A stretch of DNA of 32,336 nucleotides from Bacteroidota bacterium (GCA_016776505.1 JADHTG010000039.1:1-32336); one strand, 5' to 3'. Shown: positions 9,249-18,601, numbered from the stretch's first letter. A program made the numbers and translations. The notes: generated by a model from the letters alone, not told the origin.

Positions 9249-9278
9249 ACCAACTGCTGACTGACTGTTGACTGTCGA

Positions 9279-10544
9279 CTAAAACAACGCCCCCAAATCC
9301 ACATAAACACCCTGCCCGTTCACGCCATAAAGTCCGAGGCCTTCCAGGTGATTTGTTCCTATTTTAATATGCATCCGATCTTTCAGTCCTAAACCCATTT
9401 CAAAACACAATCCCAGGTTTTTGAACTGATCGAAATTGACACCGGGCTGAATATAGGCATGATGCCCTATTTTATATTGCAGGTTAACAAAGGTTCGGGG
9501 TACATAATGCGGAGCTATCCTGTAGACCAAACCCATGTTCAGATTTGCATTATCAAATACATGATGGATCTGGAAATGTACATTTAATTCAGGCGCTAAA
9601 TAATACCTGTGACGGCTACGGTCTGGAACCTCATAGTTTACCAATAAGGAATCAAAATCCAGTATGCCTGCTTCAGCAAAAGGATTGCTGTTTACGATAT
9701 CTATCCCGTTATATGCTATTGAAGTGTCCACCTGGTAGTGCAGGCCTTTTTTATTCCAGTCAATGAATCCAAGATTCCTGACGGAACTGTAAAGTGAGTT
9801 CCCATTTTCAAATTGATAGAATAAATGCAAATTCAAAGCTCCACCAAACCCATTGGAGGAAGTAAATTCTTTTTGATCGGGATCTGTTTGTATCCATTCA
9901 AAAGATAGTTCAGCATGAATGGAATCACCTGTAGCAGATGTATAGAAAGATCCATGTTCCATTTCCAGTTCATTGAAAAATGCGCCGTTCAATAAGGATA
10001 AGCCCACACCCCATGCTATGGATTTGTTTTCAGAAATCATTTTTAAAGAATTGTAATTCAATGAAAATTCCTGGTAGGCATAGCTGTGATATAAAAAGGG
10101 ATCAAGGATCAATTTTTCACCGGCAAAGTCTTTGTTTCCCTTTATTAATAGCTGAAAAGCATCTTTTGTCATATAAGCCTTTTGCTCGGCATAAGCCCGC
10201 AGGTAGAAACTGATATTTTGATGTGCCGTTCCATTTTCCTTATTAAGCGGGATTGAATAAAAAAGAGTTCCCTCAAAATCCTGAGCAAACAATTCCTCCT
10301 CACCCATTTTGGCTGATATGGGTTCATAGAACTTTTCCCCGCTAAACTGAAGCGGGATAAAATAAGCAGATGAAGGAATGTTGATGGCAGGATTAGAAAA
10401 CAGGGATCCTGCTATATATAACTTTTTGCAATTCTCACAATCAGCGTAGTAAACCGAGATCATAGGATCTGCAATGATCTGTGCCCTGACTGGAAGGTAG
10501 AGGCAAATACAAAAAAATAAAAGGGCGATTATTCGTTTATTCAT
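9279..10544 (-). CDS. DUF5723-like secreted or outer membrane protein
   Basis: A 421-residue exported protein. Residues 1-21 form a signal peptide ending VRAQ. The rest alternates short beta-like strands rich in aromatic residues, with SSAYFIPLQF (about 58-67), WGVGLSLLNGAFFNELEMEHG in the middle, and a C terminus ending in Phe, which suggests a beta-barrel assembled in the outer membrane. The pattern resembles the Bacteroidota DUF5723 family, whose function is not established. It is the last gene of a three-gene unit: its ATG lies three bases after the stop of the lipoprotein gene, so the two are surely co-transcribed. Family assignment rests on remembered motifs and is moderate; export is well supported. 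Confidence 0.75.
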   Translation of the reverse strand: MNKRIIALLFFCICLYLPVRAQIIADPMISVYYADCENCKKLYIAGSLFSNPAINIPSSAYFIPLQFSGEKFYEPISAKMGEEELFAQDFEGTLFYSIPLNKENGTAHQNISFYLRAYAEQKAYMTKDAFQLLIKGNKDFAGEKLILDPFLYHSYAYQEFSLNYNSLKMISENKSIAWGVGLSLLNGAFFNELEMEHGSFYTSATGDSIHAELSFEWIQTDPDQKEFTSSNGFGGALNLHLFYQFENGNSLYSSVRNLGFIDWNKKGLHYQVDTSIAYNGIDIVNSNPFAEAGILDFDSLLVNYEVPDRSRHRYYLAPELNVHFQIHHVFDNANLNMGLVYRIAPHYVPRTFVNLQYKIGHHAYIQPGVNFDQFKNLGLCFEMGLGLKDRMHIKIGTNHLEGLGLYGVNGQGVYVDLGALF

Positions 10545-10547
10545 GGT

Positions 10548-12602
10548 TTAAAGTTTGGCTCCGTAGATAAAATCAGCGATCACTTTCACATTCAATTTAT
10601 AATCCTCATAAATCTTCACTTGCTGACCATCCGGTTTGGTATTAAAAACTGCTTCCACAAGCACATAACGGGCATCCCGGATATTCCTGATCATGCTTTC
10701 AGGAACCAACGCGCTGATCTTGCTATCTTTGTAATGATAAACCCGCTGGGCTGACGCATTTTCTACAGCGGCATCTATCCTTGCCGGAGTGCTAAACAGT
10801 GAATCCAGTTTTTGATAAGACTCATCTGTAAAATACAGCTGCATGGATACATCCAAGGGAAATTTATTTTCAACAAAAACCTTGAATTCTCCACTCACAA
10901 TGGATTCATATAATCTTTGTTTAGTAAAATCAAAATCAAGCGTATCCAGCAGTATGAGTCCTTTTGAACTCAGGTTCAATGGCAATTCAACCTCCAATCC
11001 AGCATCCACTTTGCTTCTGTTGTAAATAAAATCGGTATGTCCTCCTGTATTTCCGTTCGGATTAATCCTGACATTCACATCATAGCTGAGTTTATCGGGC
11101 AGCAATTCAAGCAATTCATTTGCATTTGAATTATCCAGTTCACGTGTGCTGGTTGAAGCTGTCAATGGATTATCCGTGGCCCGGATCACCTGGAGCGGGT
11201 TGGACAAATTGGATGCCTGCAGACTTTTGGAAGTTCCTTTCCGGCTATTGAAAGCGCTTATTTCATGGATGACCACCTCCGCATCAGCACCCACTTCATT
11301 TTCCACATAGATTTTTAATTTTAAATCTGAAATTTTCAGTTCATCAGCCTGAATCCGCTTAAACAGATCAATAGCAAGCTCTCCCTGGAAATGGAATGAA
11401 TCCTTTCCTAAATAGCCACTTACATATTCAGGAATTACATCGTACAGAGTGTAAAAAATATAAATACTATCACTGAGCGATAAATCCATCATTTTTCCTG
11501 TTGAATCAATTCGGAGTATCAGCTCCTGCTCGAAAGAATTGAACTGGGTGCCATCTTTCCCTGTCAGGTCGTACCAGTAATCATCCACTTTCCTTGTTTC
11601 CTCGATAAAGGTGGTATCCCCTTTCATTGCAGGTGGTATGACCATTTCAAGATACAAAGGAGTGATGCCCTTGTAGGTAGCTCCAGGAATAGAATAGTCA
11701 ATAAAACCAGAATCCTGCAAGGTGGAAGAAACGATAAACTTGAACAAGCCGGTTTTGATTTGCATGAAATTCAATTCCGGACCATTCAGATGATATTCCA
11801 CATCATCTGTTTGATCTATTAGATTTTGTGCCGGGAAAATGGCAGTTGCAGCACTGACCTCATCCACCTGGATTTTTATTGAAATATCCACTGCATCATT
11901 GGTGTCAATTTTTACAGGAACCGATCCGGTACCTGGGGAACTGATATTCAGCACTTCCGCTTCCAGCTCCCCTTCAAAAGTTTTTCCATCCAGGGGATAT
12001 ACTTTGATGAATGAATCAGACGGTAATATCACAGCAATGGTATCATTCAGTATAATGGAGCCTGAATTCTTGTTTCGAAGCTCAAGTATCACATTATTCA
12101 ATTCGATCGGCAGGCCATTAAAAACAGTGGTTGTTAAATGTCCCTTTTTAATATCGATGGTTTGAAACATATTGGTGGCATCCAGATTCACTACTCCTCC
12201 ACTGGAATTTGAAATGGGTGGAACCGGTATCGACAATCCATGTGCAGCAAGCAGCAATGCTCCCTGTGCTCCATTTTGCCGGGCTAATTGTCCTAATGTA
12301 ACACTGGTTTCAATCACCCTGGTGCCTAGTTTGATGGTTTTGAGTGTAACTGTTTTCGTCAGTGTGGTGTCCGGTATTCTTAGAATTTCATCAAAATGAA
12401 CAGCATCAAACACATAGCGGTACACCAGCACCAGCGAGCTATCGGTATTTTGCCGGATCAGTGAATCGGCAAGCAGATCTCCTATATCCAGAGAACTGTT
12501 GATGAATGGAATTAGAATTTCTGGTTGCCAGTCGGGTTTGTCTTTCCTGCAGTTTGAAAACAGCAAAACTACTGCTGTCATTACTATTATAAGTCGTTTC
12601 AT
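10548..12602 (-). CDS. Large envelope lipoprotein of unknown function
   Basis: A 684-residue protein with a short lipoprotein signal (MKRLIIVMTAVVLLFSNC; lipidated Cys18) followed by the charged RKDK, as in many Bacteroidota lipoproteins. The mature part is rich in predicted beta strands, with a conserved-looking start (DWQPEILIPFINSSLDIGDLL) and repeated all-beta segments such as VSVPVKIDTNDAVDISIKI-type stretches; no catalytic motif is apparent. Its ATG overlaps the stop codon of the upstream CAAX protease gene by four bases (ATGA), and its own stop is three bases from the DUF5723-like gene. It probably works with that partner at the outer membrane. I do not recognise a named family. Confidence 0.8.
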   Translation of the reverse strand: MKRLIIVMTAVVLLFSNCRKDKPDWQPEILIPFINSSLDIGDLLADSLIRQNTDSSLVLVYRYVFDAVHFDEILRIPDTTLTKTVTLKTIKLGTRVIETSVTLGQLARQNGAQGALLLAAHGLSIPVPPISNSSGGVVNLDATNMFQTIDIKKGHLTTTVFNGLPIELNNVILELRNKNSGSIILNDTIAVILPSDSFIKVYPLDGKTFEGELEAEVLNISSPGTGSVPVKIDTNDAVDISIKIQVDEVSAATAIFPAQNLIDQTDDVEYHLNGPELNFMQIKTGLFKFIVSSTLQDSGFIDYSIPGATYKGITPLYLEMVIPPAMKGDTTFIEETRKVDDYWYDLTGKDGTQFNSFEQELILRIDSTGKMMDLSLSDSIYIFYTLYDVIPEYVSGYLGKDSFHFQGELAIDLFKRIQADELKISDLKLKIYVENEVGADAEVVIHEISAFNSRKGTSKSLQASNLSNPLQVIRATDNPLTASTSTRELDNSNANELLELLPDKLSYDVNVRINPNGNTGGHTDFIYNRSKVDAGLEVELPLNLSSKGLILLDTLDFDFTKQRLYESIVSGEFKVFVENKFPLDVSMQLYFTDESYQKLDSLFSTPARIDAAVENASAQRVYHYKDSKISALVPESMIRNIRDARYVLVEAVFNTKPDGQQVKIYEDYKLNVKVIADFIYGAKL

Positions 12603-13855
12603 TCGTTAATTATCATATTTTTAATTGCCTGAAGGCGCTGCAACATAGTGGGGTGTGAATAATAAAAAAACACATAAGCCGGGTGTGGTTTGAGGTTTGA
12701 TAATTGATCCACTGACAATCGTTTCAATGCTTCTGCTAAAAATTTATTTTTGGTGGTTTCCACTGCGAATGCATCAGCTTGAAATTCATATTTTCGGGAA
12801 CGTTGGTTGCCAAATAAACCACTGATCAAATTAATGGGTTCAAACAGCAATGCTAAAGCTATTAAATTAATGTGAAGCACATAAGTATTCCCCTCAATTC
12901 CGAATGCATTTGTCAGCAATGGTTCAAATAAGAGCAAAGATAAAATAAACAACATGATAAAGCTTTGCGTGGATGAAATGACAAATCCCTTGATGATGTG
13001 CTTTTTCTTGTAGTGCCCTACTTCATGCGCCAGGATGGCTAATAGTTCATCCGGATTGTGTTTTTCAATTAATGTGTCGTACAAAACAATTTTTTTTCTT
13101 TTTCCCAGTCCCGTGAAAAAAGCGTTGGCCTTTGCACTTCTTTTGGATCCATCCATGACGAAAACATTGGTTAAAGGAAAATCAACGCTTTTGGCATAAT
13201 CCATTATTTTTTTCCTCAGCTCCCCTTCTTCCAATGGTTCCAGCTTATTAAAAATTGGAATGATCAGGCTGCTGTAAAAGACAGTGATAAAGAGGGAAAA
13301 AGCAGTCATTACCACAAATGCAACGATCCAGAAATTAGGCCCAAAAAATAAGATCAACCAGATCAGCAAGGCTCCAATTCCCCCTCCGATGATCAAAACC
13401 AGCAAATAGGATTTCAGCTTGTCCAAGATAAATGTTTTCACAGTGGTTTTATTAAATCCGTATTTTTCTTCTATCACAAAGGTGCTGTAAAAGCTGAAGG
13501 GAGTAGAGAAAAGATCTGTGGCAAAAAAAATAATCCCAAAATAAAGCAAAGGAAGCAGTATTTTATTTTCAATCAGAGGACTAATCGAATCATTTAACCA
13601 TTTAAATCCACCCAGGGTAAAAAATAACAGCAAGATAAGCAGGTTAAGTGAGTCCAGGATCAGGGAAAATGTTCTTCTCTCCTTATTGTAATTTCTGGCC
13701 TTTTGATACTCTTCTTCTGTATAGAATTCCTTCAAATCCTCCGGCAGATTGACCTTCCATGTTTTCGAATTTAAATAGCTCAGGATGCGGTCCAATGCAA
13801 AACTCAATAAAATGATGGCAATTATGGCATAATAGATTGTTTGCTGCATGTTCAT
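12599..13855 (-). CDS. Ste24-type CAAX prenyl protease 1 homologue (M48 family)
   Basis: A 418-residue integral membrane zinc metallopeptidase. The zinc-binding HEVGH motif is at residues 277-281, the third ligand Glu357 lies in YEFQADAFA, and NAFFTG (245-250) matches the substrate-groove motif of the family. Six to seven hydrophobic segments (about 5-20, 65-83, 98-115, 148-172, 175-200, 295-312, 325-345) give the Ste24 topology, with an N-terminal extension usual for the full-length family. Bacteria do not prenylate proteins, so it more likely degrades or processes membrane proteins, as HtpX does. It leads the unit, overlapping the lipoprotein gene by four bases. ATG at 13855 is used; a second ATG two codons on is possible. 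Confidence 0.93.
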   Translation of the reverse strand: MNMQQTIYYAIIAIILLSFALDRILSYLNSKTWKVNLPEDLKEFYTEEEYQKARNYNKERRTFSLILDSLNLLILLLFFTLGGFKWLNDSISPLIENKILLPLLYFGIIFFATDLFSTPFSFYSTFVIEEKYGFNKTTVKTFILDKLKSYLLVLIIGGGIGALLIWLILFFGPNFWIVAFVVMTAFSLFITVFYSSLIIPIFNKLEPLEEGELRKKIMDYAKSVDFPLTNVFVMDGSKRSAKANAFFTGLGKRKKIVLYDTLIEKHNPDELLAILAHEVGHYKKKHIIKGFVISSTQSFIMLFILSLLLFEPLLTNAFGIEGNTYVLHINLIALALLFEPINLISGLFGNQRSRKYEFQADAFAVETTKNKFLAEALKRLSVDQLSNLKPHPAYVFFYYSHPTMLQRLQAIKNMIINE

Positions 13856-14119
13856 TTAATTACATGTATTTCTGGATGCAAATTTCCTCAAACTATTAAT
13901 ATTATTAATGCTTTGTAAAAAATGATATTGATATTAATATTAATAAATAAAAAATAATATTACTGATAAATTAATTAATTCTTTCCCATTACTTATTTAT
14001 TATCCACATGCTATTTCTTTATTGTGGAAAAGAAAGAAAAGCCAATACTTGCGGTAAATCTATATTTGTTTAAGGATGAAAAAAAATATTATTGAAAAAT
14101 AGGTTTAATTTAATTGTTT
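13856..14119. other. AT-rich divergent intergenic region (264 bp)
   Basis: Between the CAAX protease (minus) and the PD40 gene (plus). The segment 13895-13985 is almost pure A and T, with interspersed TTAATATTAAT-like palindromes. It holds a plus-strand -7 element described separately. I see no exact promoter for the minus-strand unit and no small gene. Confidence 0.6.
14061..14068 (+). promoter_or_regulatory. Putative -7 element for the PD40/SPOR gene
   Basis: TATATTTG matches TAnnTTTG exactly and lies 51 bases before the ATG at 14120. No TTTG is found at the expected -33 position, so only half of the promoter is supported. Confidence 0.45.
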
Positions 14120-15892
14120 ATGTCTGCAAATAATAAAATAATTAAAATACTAGTTGGTTTTTCATTATTAATTGCGATTACCAACCCACTTAAGGCTCAA
14201 ACCTACAACAAAGAGTTCAAAAAAGCTGAAAAGGCGTTTTTAGAATCCCGTTATAAAGATGCTGCTGATTTTTATTCCAATGCAGCATTGACCATCAAAT
14301 CGCCAAACAAATCCCACCTTGAGCTATTTTATAAATTAGGATACTGTGAAATGCGAATTGGAGAATACCGGAAAGCAATGACCAGTTATGCTAAATATTT
14401 AAGCATTTCAAAACGTTTTAAAGTTAACATAAAAGAACTTAAGCAAGTGAAAGAATGGAATGAGTGGTGTGGCATTGAACTCACGGAACCCATGAATACC
14501 AGGAAACCCAAAGGGTTTAATGATTTAATTGAAATTAAAAGTCTGAGCACATTAAACTCACCTTTAAACGATTTCGGTGCTATACTGATTGAAAATAACA
14601 CTCGTTTCATTCTTTCTTCCAATCGTCCTACGGCAGAAGACAAGGATCTCTATGCCATCAACAATGATATCTATGTGGCAAAATACACCAATGGAGTTAT
14701 TAGCAATCCTTTAAAGATACGAGCTGAATTCAATTCTAAAGCGGAAGATTTCTCCTCCTCTTTTTGCAAAGCCACGCAAACTTTGTATTACACCTACAGC
14801 AAGGATATGAATGAGAAAGCGGACATTTATTCCTGCAAAAAAATCAACGACAACTGGGCGGAGCCGGTCAAGCTTCCTGTCAGCATCAATACCTCTGCAT
14901 GGGAAGGATTTCCATCCATTAGCCAGGATGGAAAGTCACTGTATTTTTCAAGTACCCGTGAAAATGGATCAGGAGGGGCAGATCTGTATTTTTCTGTTCT
15001 GCAGGCTGATGGAAGCTGGAGTACGGCCAAATCACTGGGACCTGTTGTGAACACTAAATATGATGAAATAAGCCCACACATAGATTCCACTGGCAGCAAA
15101 TTATACTTCAGTTCGAACGGGCACCTGGGTGCTGGAGGATTCGACATTTATTATACAGAATTTGAAGCCAGTAGTTTCTGGAGCGAACCCACTCATCTGC
15201 CCCCACCCATTAATGGCGAAACAGACGATATCTGTTATACAACCACCGAGATCCCGGGAGTCGCTTTATTCTCATCCAAGCGAAGAGGTGGCAGCGGGAT
15301 ATATGATATTTACATGATTGAACCTAAAAAAGACAAAGAAATTGAAAAAAAAGAAGACTTTTTTGTAGATGCAGCCGACCAAAAAACAGAAAAAAAAGAA
15401 GTAAAAACTGAAACAAAAGTGCCGGAAGAAACAAAAACCGATGTTCCTAAAGCGGAGAAAGTGGCTAAAGTGACAAAAGATGTTGAAAAAGCAACTACAT
15501 CCCCCACAAAGCCAGCAAAAACCACCTCAGGATCTGACGAAACTGCATCTGCAGTAAGTGAAATATCTGAATACCAACTATTTAATGCAAGCATAGAGGG
15601 CCTTTATTTTAAAGTTCAAATTGGAGCTTACAGGAACCACATCACAAAATATCATCAAGTATTCACCTCCAAACTGGATCCGCAAAAAATTACTGAAGAG
15701 CAGTGGCCTCCTGACTTTCTTTATAAATACACTATCGGCAAGCAATTCACAATTACTTCCGCAACGAATTATAAATTAGAAATCAGGAGTTTGGGATACA
15801 AAGATGCTTTCCTGACCTGTTATTACAATTCAAATCGCATTCCCATGTCAGAAGCGAAAGAAGTAATTAGAAAATATTACAGGCTTAACTAA
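14120..15892 (+). CDS. Secreted TPR, PD40 beta-propeller and SPOR-like domain protein
   Basis: A 590-residue exported protein. I chose ATG 14120 over the in-frame TTG two codons earlier because it directly starts a signal peptide (residues 1-27, ending LKAQ). Residues 30-120 look like TPR repeats (FKKAEKAFLESRYKDAADFY). Residues 150-400 hold PD40 propeller repeats, with repeated LYFSSTRENGSGGADLYF-type motifs at about 274-291, 328-345 and 383-400. A Lys/Glu/Thr-rich linker (402-482) leads to a C-terminal SPOR-like domain (490-575: LYFKVQIGAYR, then YKYTIGKQ and SLGYKDAFLTCYYN). It resembles PorE-type T9SS or peptidoglycan-associated proteins but has SPOR instead of OmpA. The likely role is envelope anchoring to peptidoglycan; function is inferred. 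Confidence 0.88.
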   Translation: MSANNKIIKILVGFSLLIAITNPLKAQTYNKEFKKAEKAFLESRYKDAADFYSNAALTIKSPNKSHLELFYKLGYCEMRIGEYRKAMTSYAKYLSISKRFKVNIKELKQVKEWNEWCGIELTEPMNTRKPKGFNDLIEIKSLSTLNSPLNDFGAILIENNTRFILSSNRPTAEDKDLYAINNDIYVAKYTNGVISNPLKIRAEFNSKAEDFSSSFCKATQTLYYTYSKDMNEKADIYSCKKINDNWAEPVKLPVSINTSAWEGFPSISQDGKSLYFSSTRENGSGGADLYFSVLQADGSWSTAKSLGPVVNTKYDEISPHIDSTGSKLYFSSNGHLGAGGFDIYYTEFEASSFWSEPTHLPPPINGETDDICYTTTEIPGVALFSSKRRGGSGIYDIYMIEPKKDKEIEKKEDFFVDAADQKTEKKEVKTETKVPEETKTDVPKAEKVAKVTKDVEKATTSPTKPAKTTSGSDETASAVSEISEYQLFNASIEGLYFKVQIGAYRNHITKYHQVFTSKLDPQKITEEQWPPDFLYKYTIGKQFTITSATNYKLEIRSLGYKDAFLTCYYNSNRIPMSEAKEVIRKYYRLN

Positions 15893-15958
15893 GCTGGATT
15901 AAGGATGAGTATTTATGATCGAACATTTGCAACCACTGATTAAGGAATGCCATTTTAT

Positions 15959-15992
15959 TTTGCAAATGGTATTGCAAAAAAATTTACTTTTG
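15959..15992 (+). promoter_or_regulatory. Putative promoter for the tRNA-Leu transcript
   Basis: TACTTTTG (15985-15992) matches TAnnTTTG, and TTTG (15959-15962) lies 22 bases upstream, slightly wide of the usual spacing. If used, the transcript would start near 16000 and carry about 180 bases before tRNA-Leu. No better site is visible nearer to the tRNA. Confidence 0.45.
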
Positions 15993-16180
15993 CATTTTTC
16001 ATTAATCGGCTTTAATAAATCTGAAACAAAGGCTTGTTTAATATGCATTAAGTACTTTGATGCAATAAATCATGCTACTTGCCAGTTTTATGAAAGCCAG
16101 GTGGAAGTTTATTCGATCCCGGCTACCAATTTTTTCCAGGAAGGAATTAAACAACATCTTAAATGAAAAATCATTTTATT

Positions 16181-16262
16181 GCCCGGATGGCGGAATTGGT
16201 AGACGCGCTGGTCTCAAAAACCAGTTCCCTTGGGAGTGCCGGTTCGACCCCGGCTCCGGGTA
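16181..16262 (+). tRNA. tRNA-Leu (anticodon CAA)
   Basis: The acceptor arms GCCCGGA (16181-16187) and TCCGGGT (16255-16261) pair, with one G-U at the end; 16262 is the discriminator A. The anticodon stem CTGGT/ACCAG closes the loop CTCAAAA, giving anticodon CAA, which reads UUG. The T arm has stem GCCGG/CCGGC and loop TTCGACC. A long variable arm (TTCCCTTGGGA) marks it as class II, as expected for leucine. The 3' CCA is not encoded and must be added by CCA transferase. Confidence 0.96.
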
Positions 16263-16396
16263 CTATCCGCCAAAGCCCCCTATTTAACTTAAAACCAAGC
16301 ATTTACTATTGGCATTATTTTTTCTTTCAGCCATTTAAATATTGTGTGAATTTAATACGTAAAGATCATTCGATCGTATTGAAATTGAATTGCTAA

Positions 16397-18598
16397 GTGA
16401 GTACATTAGATCAACAAATATCGAAAACATTAAAAGAGTTTTTTGGCTTTGACTCCTTCAAAGGAACCCAGGCCGAAGTAATTAAAAGCATACTGGCTGG
16501 AAACAACACCTTTGTGATTATGCCAACTGGTGGCGGAAAAAGTCTGTGTTACCAGCTTCCTGCTGTTTTGAGTGATGGCATAACCATCATCATATCTCCG
16601 CTGATTGCCTTAATGAAAAACCAGGTGGACCTGATCAGGACCTTCGGAGCTAAAAAAGGACTGGCTCATTTTTTAAATTCTTCCCTTTCGAAAAAGGAAA
16701 TTGAAACAGTGAAAGAAGATGTGCTGTCAGGAAATACCAAAATGCTTTATGTGGCGCCTGAAACTTTTAACAAAGAAAGAACAGTTGAATTCCTGAAAAG
16801 AATCAAAGTATCCATAATAGCCATCGATGAAGCTCATTGCATCTCCGAATGGGGACATGATTTCAGACCTGAATACCGTAAAATAAAAGCCGTAGTTGAC
16901 GAAATCGGGCCTTTGCCTATTATAGCGCTGACTGCCTCTGCCACACCCAAAGTACAGGATGATATTCTGAAGAACCTGGATATTGAAGATGCCAAAAAAT
17001 TCAAGTCTTCCTTTGATCGCCCCAATCTATATTATGAAGTAAGACCCAAGTTATCAGGGAAGCAAGCTGTTAAGGATATTATTTCTTACATCAAGAGTGA
17101 GCAGGGAAAATCCGGGATCATTTATTGCCTGACACGAAAAAAGGTGGAAGAATTAGCAGAAGCCCTGCGGATAAATGGAATTAAAGCAATTGAATATCAT
17201 GCAGGTATGGAGAGTTCCTTGCGGAATAAAAACCAGGATCTGTTTTTAATGGAAGAGGTGGACGTGATATGCGCAACCATTGCCTTTGGCATGGGAATAG
17301 ATAAACCAGATGTTCGCTATGTCATTCATTATGATGTTCCTAAGAGCGTGGAAAGCTATTACCAGGAAACAGGTCGTTCAGGCAGGGATGGTCTAACTTC
17401 TGATTGCATTCTCTATTACAATTTCAATGATCTGCTGAAACTCGAAAAGCTCTACAGGGATAAGCAATATTATGAAAGAGAAAAAGCCAATCAATTGCTC
17501 AGGCATATGGCGGCATTTTCGGAGAATGCGAATTGTCGAAGAGAAGCTTTGCTGCATTATTTCGGTGAGAAATATGAAAGTGAGGATTGTGCAACACACA
17601 AAATGTGCAGCAACTGCCGCTATCCAAAAGAAAAAATTGAAGGCAGCAATGATATAGCGACCGTTCTTAAATTGATTCATCATCTGGATGGTGAATTTGT
17701 TTTGGATCACTTTGTCAACATTATTATCGGAGTATCCAGCCAGGCCATCACATCCTATGGTCACCATAAAATAGAAGAATTTGGAATTGGCAGGGAGCAA
17801 AGCTATAATTATTGGAAATCGATTCTCAGAAAAGCGGATATTGAAGAATTGGTTGAGCAACATATTGAAACCCTTGGAACCTACAGCGTGACCGAAAAAG
17901 GGCTTCAGTACATCGACACCCCTTATGAGATTATGGTGGCTATTGACACCCAGTTTGATACGGCTGTTGTGGATGATGATGAGGTAAAAATGGGCAATGG
18001 AGGACATGATAAGGTGCTGTTCAATATGCTTAAAGACGTGAGAAAATCCATTGCTAAAGAATTGAATGTTCCTCCCTATGTGGTGTTCCAGGATCCTTCT
18101 CTCGAAGAAATGGCCATAAAATATCCTATTACAGAAGAAGAATTAAGCCAGATCGTGGGTGTTTCAGCTACCAAGGCAAATCGCTACGGGAAGAAATTTC
18201 TTGAACTGATAGCTCAATATGTGGAAGAAAATGAAATTGACAGAGCAGAGGATCTCATCATAAAATCTGTTGCACAAAAGTCAAAAAACAAAGTATTTAT
18301 TATTCAGAATATTGACAAAAAAATAGAGCTTGAAGATATTGCTAAAGCAATAGGTCTGAGTTTGGAGGAAGTAGTGGAAGAGATTGAAAATATTGTATAT
18401 TCAGGAACCAAGGTAGACATCAATTATTATGTAAATGAAATTCTTGATCTGGATTTTCAGGATGAAATATTTGATTATTTCAGGCATGCTGAAAACGATT
18501 CCCTGGAAAAAGCTATTGATGAAATTGGACCTGAATATGTAACCCAAGAAGAATTACAATTAATGAGAATTAAGTTCATTTCTGAAATGGCTAATTAA
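16397..18598 (+). CDS. recQ: ATP-dependent DNA helicase RecQ
   Basis: A 733-residue superfamily 2 helicase that unwinds DNA 3' to 5' in recombination and replication-fork repair. Walker A TGGGKS (44-49), DEAH (144-147), TASAT (179-183) and the motif VI segment QETGRSGRDG (323-332) are intact. Four zinc-binding cysteines (380, 398, 404, 407) are followed by the RQC winged helix (about 415-515) and an HRDC domain (about 538-612). The last 120 residues form an extra helical tail beyond E. coli RecQ, common in Bacteroidota. The start is GTG 16397; an in-frame stop directly precedes it, so no earlier start exists. It leads an operon, three bases ahead of the next gene. Confidence 0.96.
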   Translation: MSTLDQQISKTLKEFFGFDSFKGTQAEVIKSILAGNNTFVIMPTGGGKSLCYQLPAVLSDGITIIISPLIALMKNQVDLIRTFGAKKGLAHFLNSSLSKKEIETVKEDVLSGNTKMLYVAPETFNKERTVEFLKRIKVSIIAIDEAHCISEWGHDFRPEYRKIKAVVDEIGPLPIIALTASATPKVQDDILKNLDIEDAKKFKSSFDRPNLYYEVRPKLSGKQAVKDIISYIKSEQGKSGIIYCLTRKKVEELAEALRINGIKAIEYHAGMESSLRNKNQDLFLMEEVDVICATIAFGMGIDKPDVRYVIHYDVPKSVESYYQETGRSGRDGLTSDCILYYNFNDLLKLEKLYRDKQYYEREKANQLLRHMAAFSENANCRREALLHYFGEKYESEDCATHKMCSNCRYPKEKIEGSNDIATVLKLIHHLDGEFVLDHFVNIIIGVSSQAITSYGHHKIEEFGIGREQSYNYWKSILRKADIEELVEQHIETLGTYSVTEKGLQYIDTPYEIMVAIDTQFDTAVVDDDEVKMGNGGHDKVLFNMLKDVRKSIAKELNVPPYVVFQDPSLEEMAIKYPITEEELSQIVGVSATKANRYGKKFLELIAQYVEENEIDRAEDLIIKSVAQKSKNKVFIIQNIDKKIELEDIAKAIGLSLEEVVEEIENIVYSGTKVDINYYVNEILDLDFQDEIFDYFRHAENDSLEKAIDEIGPEYVTQEELQLMRIKFISEMAN

Positions 18599-18601
18599 TA
18601 T

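Larger units (their letters stand above)
8664..9278. repeat. Gene-free intergenic repeat island
   Basis: This 615-bp stretch holds no credible gene. It contains degenerate short tandem units of the form CAAGTTCCAAAG (about 8712-8825 and 9030-9120), a 47-bp direct repeat (8762-8808 and 9036-9082, 45 of 47 bases identical), a second shared block (8829-8864 and 8999-9029), a strong hairpin, and near-perfect inverted ends (8695-8712 and 9231-9248, 17 of 18 bases pairing). Short tandem AACTGCTGACT-like units fill 9235-9280. The blocks are ordered A, B, hairpin, B', A'. Such mosaics are common non-coding repeats in Bacteroidota genomes; origin and function are unknown. Confidence 0.85.

Noticed and set aside
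8664..9278. CRISPR array
   Set aside because: Repeats are degenerate and lack regular spacing and unique spacers of constant length; no cas genes are present.
9279..13855. Prenyl-protein processing pathway
   Set aside because: The Ste24 homologue is real, but bacteria do not prenylate CAAX proteins and no prenyltransferase is nearby; a membrane protein protease role is more likely.
15915..16166. 83-codon plus-strand ORF before the tRNA
   Set aside because: It starts upstream of the likely transcription start of the tRNA transcript, lacks a ribosome site, and its composition does not look like a real protein.
16163..16396. Plus-strand ORF running through tRNA-Leu into the recQ start
   Set aside because: It reads through a clear tRNA gene; a chance frame.
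17393..18007. 204-codon minus-strand ORF inside recQ
   Set aside because: Antisense shadow of the HRDC/RQC coding region; recQ motifs in the other frame are intact.
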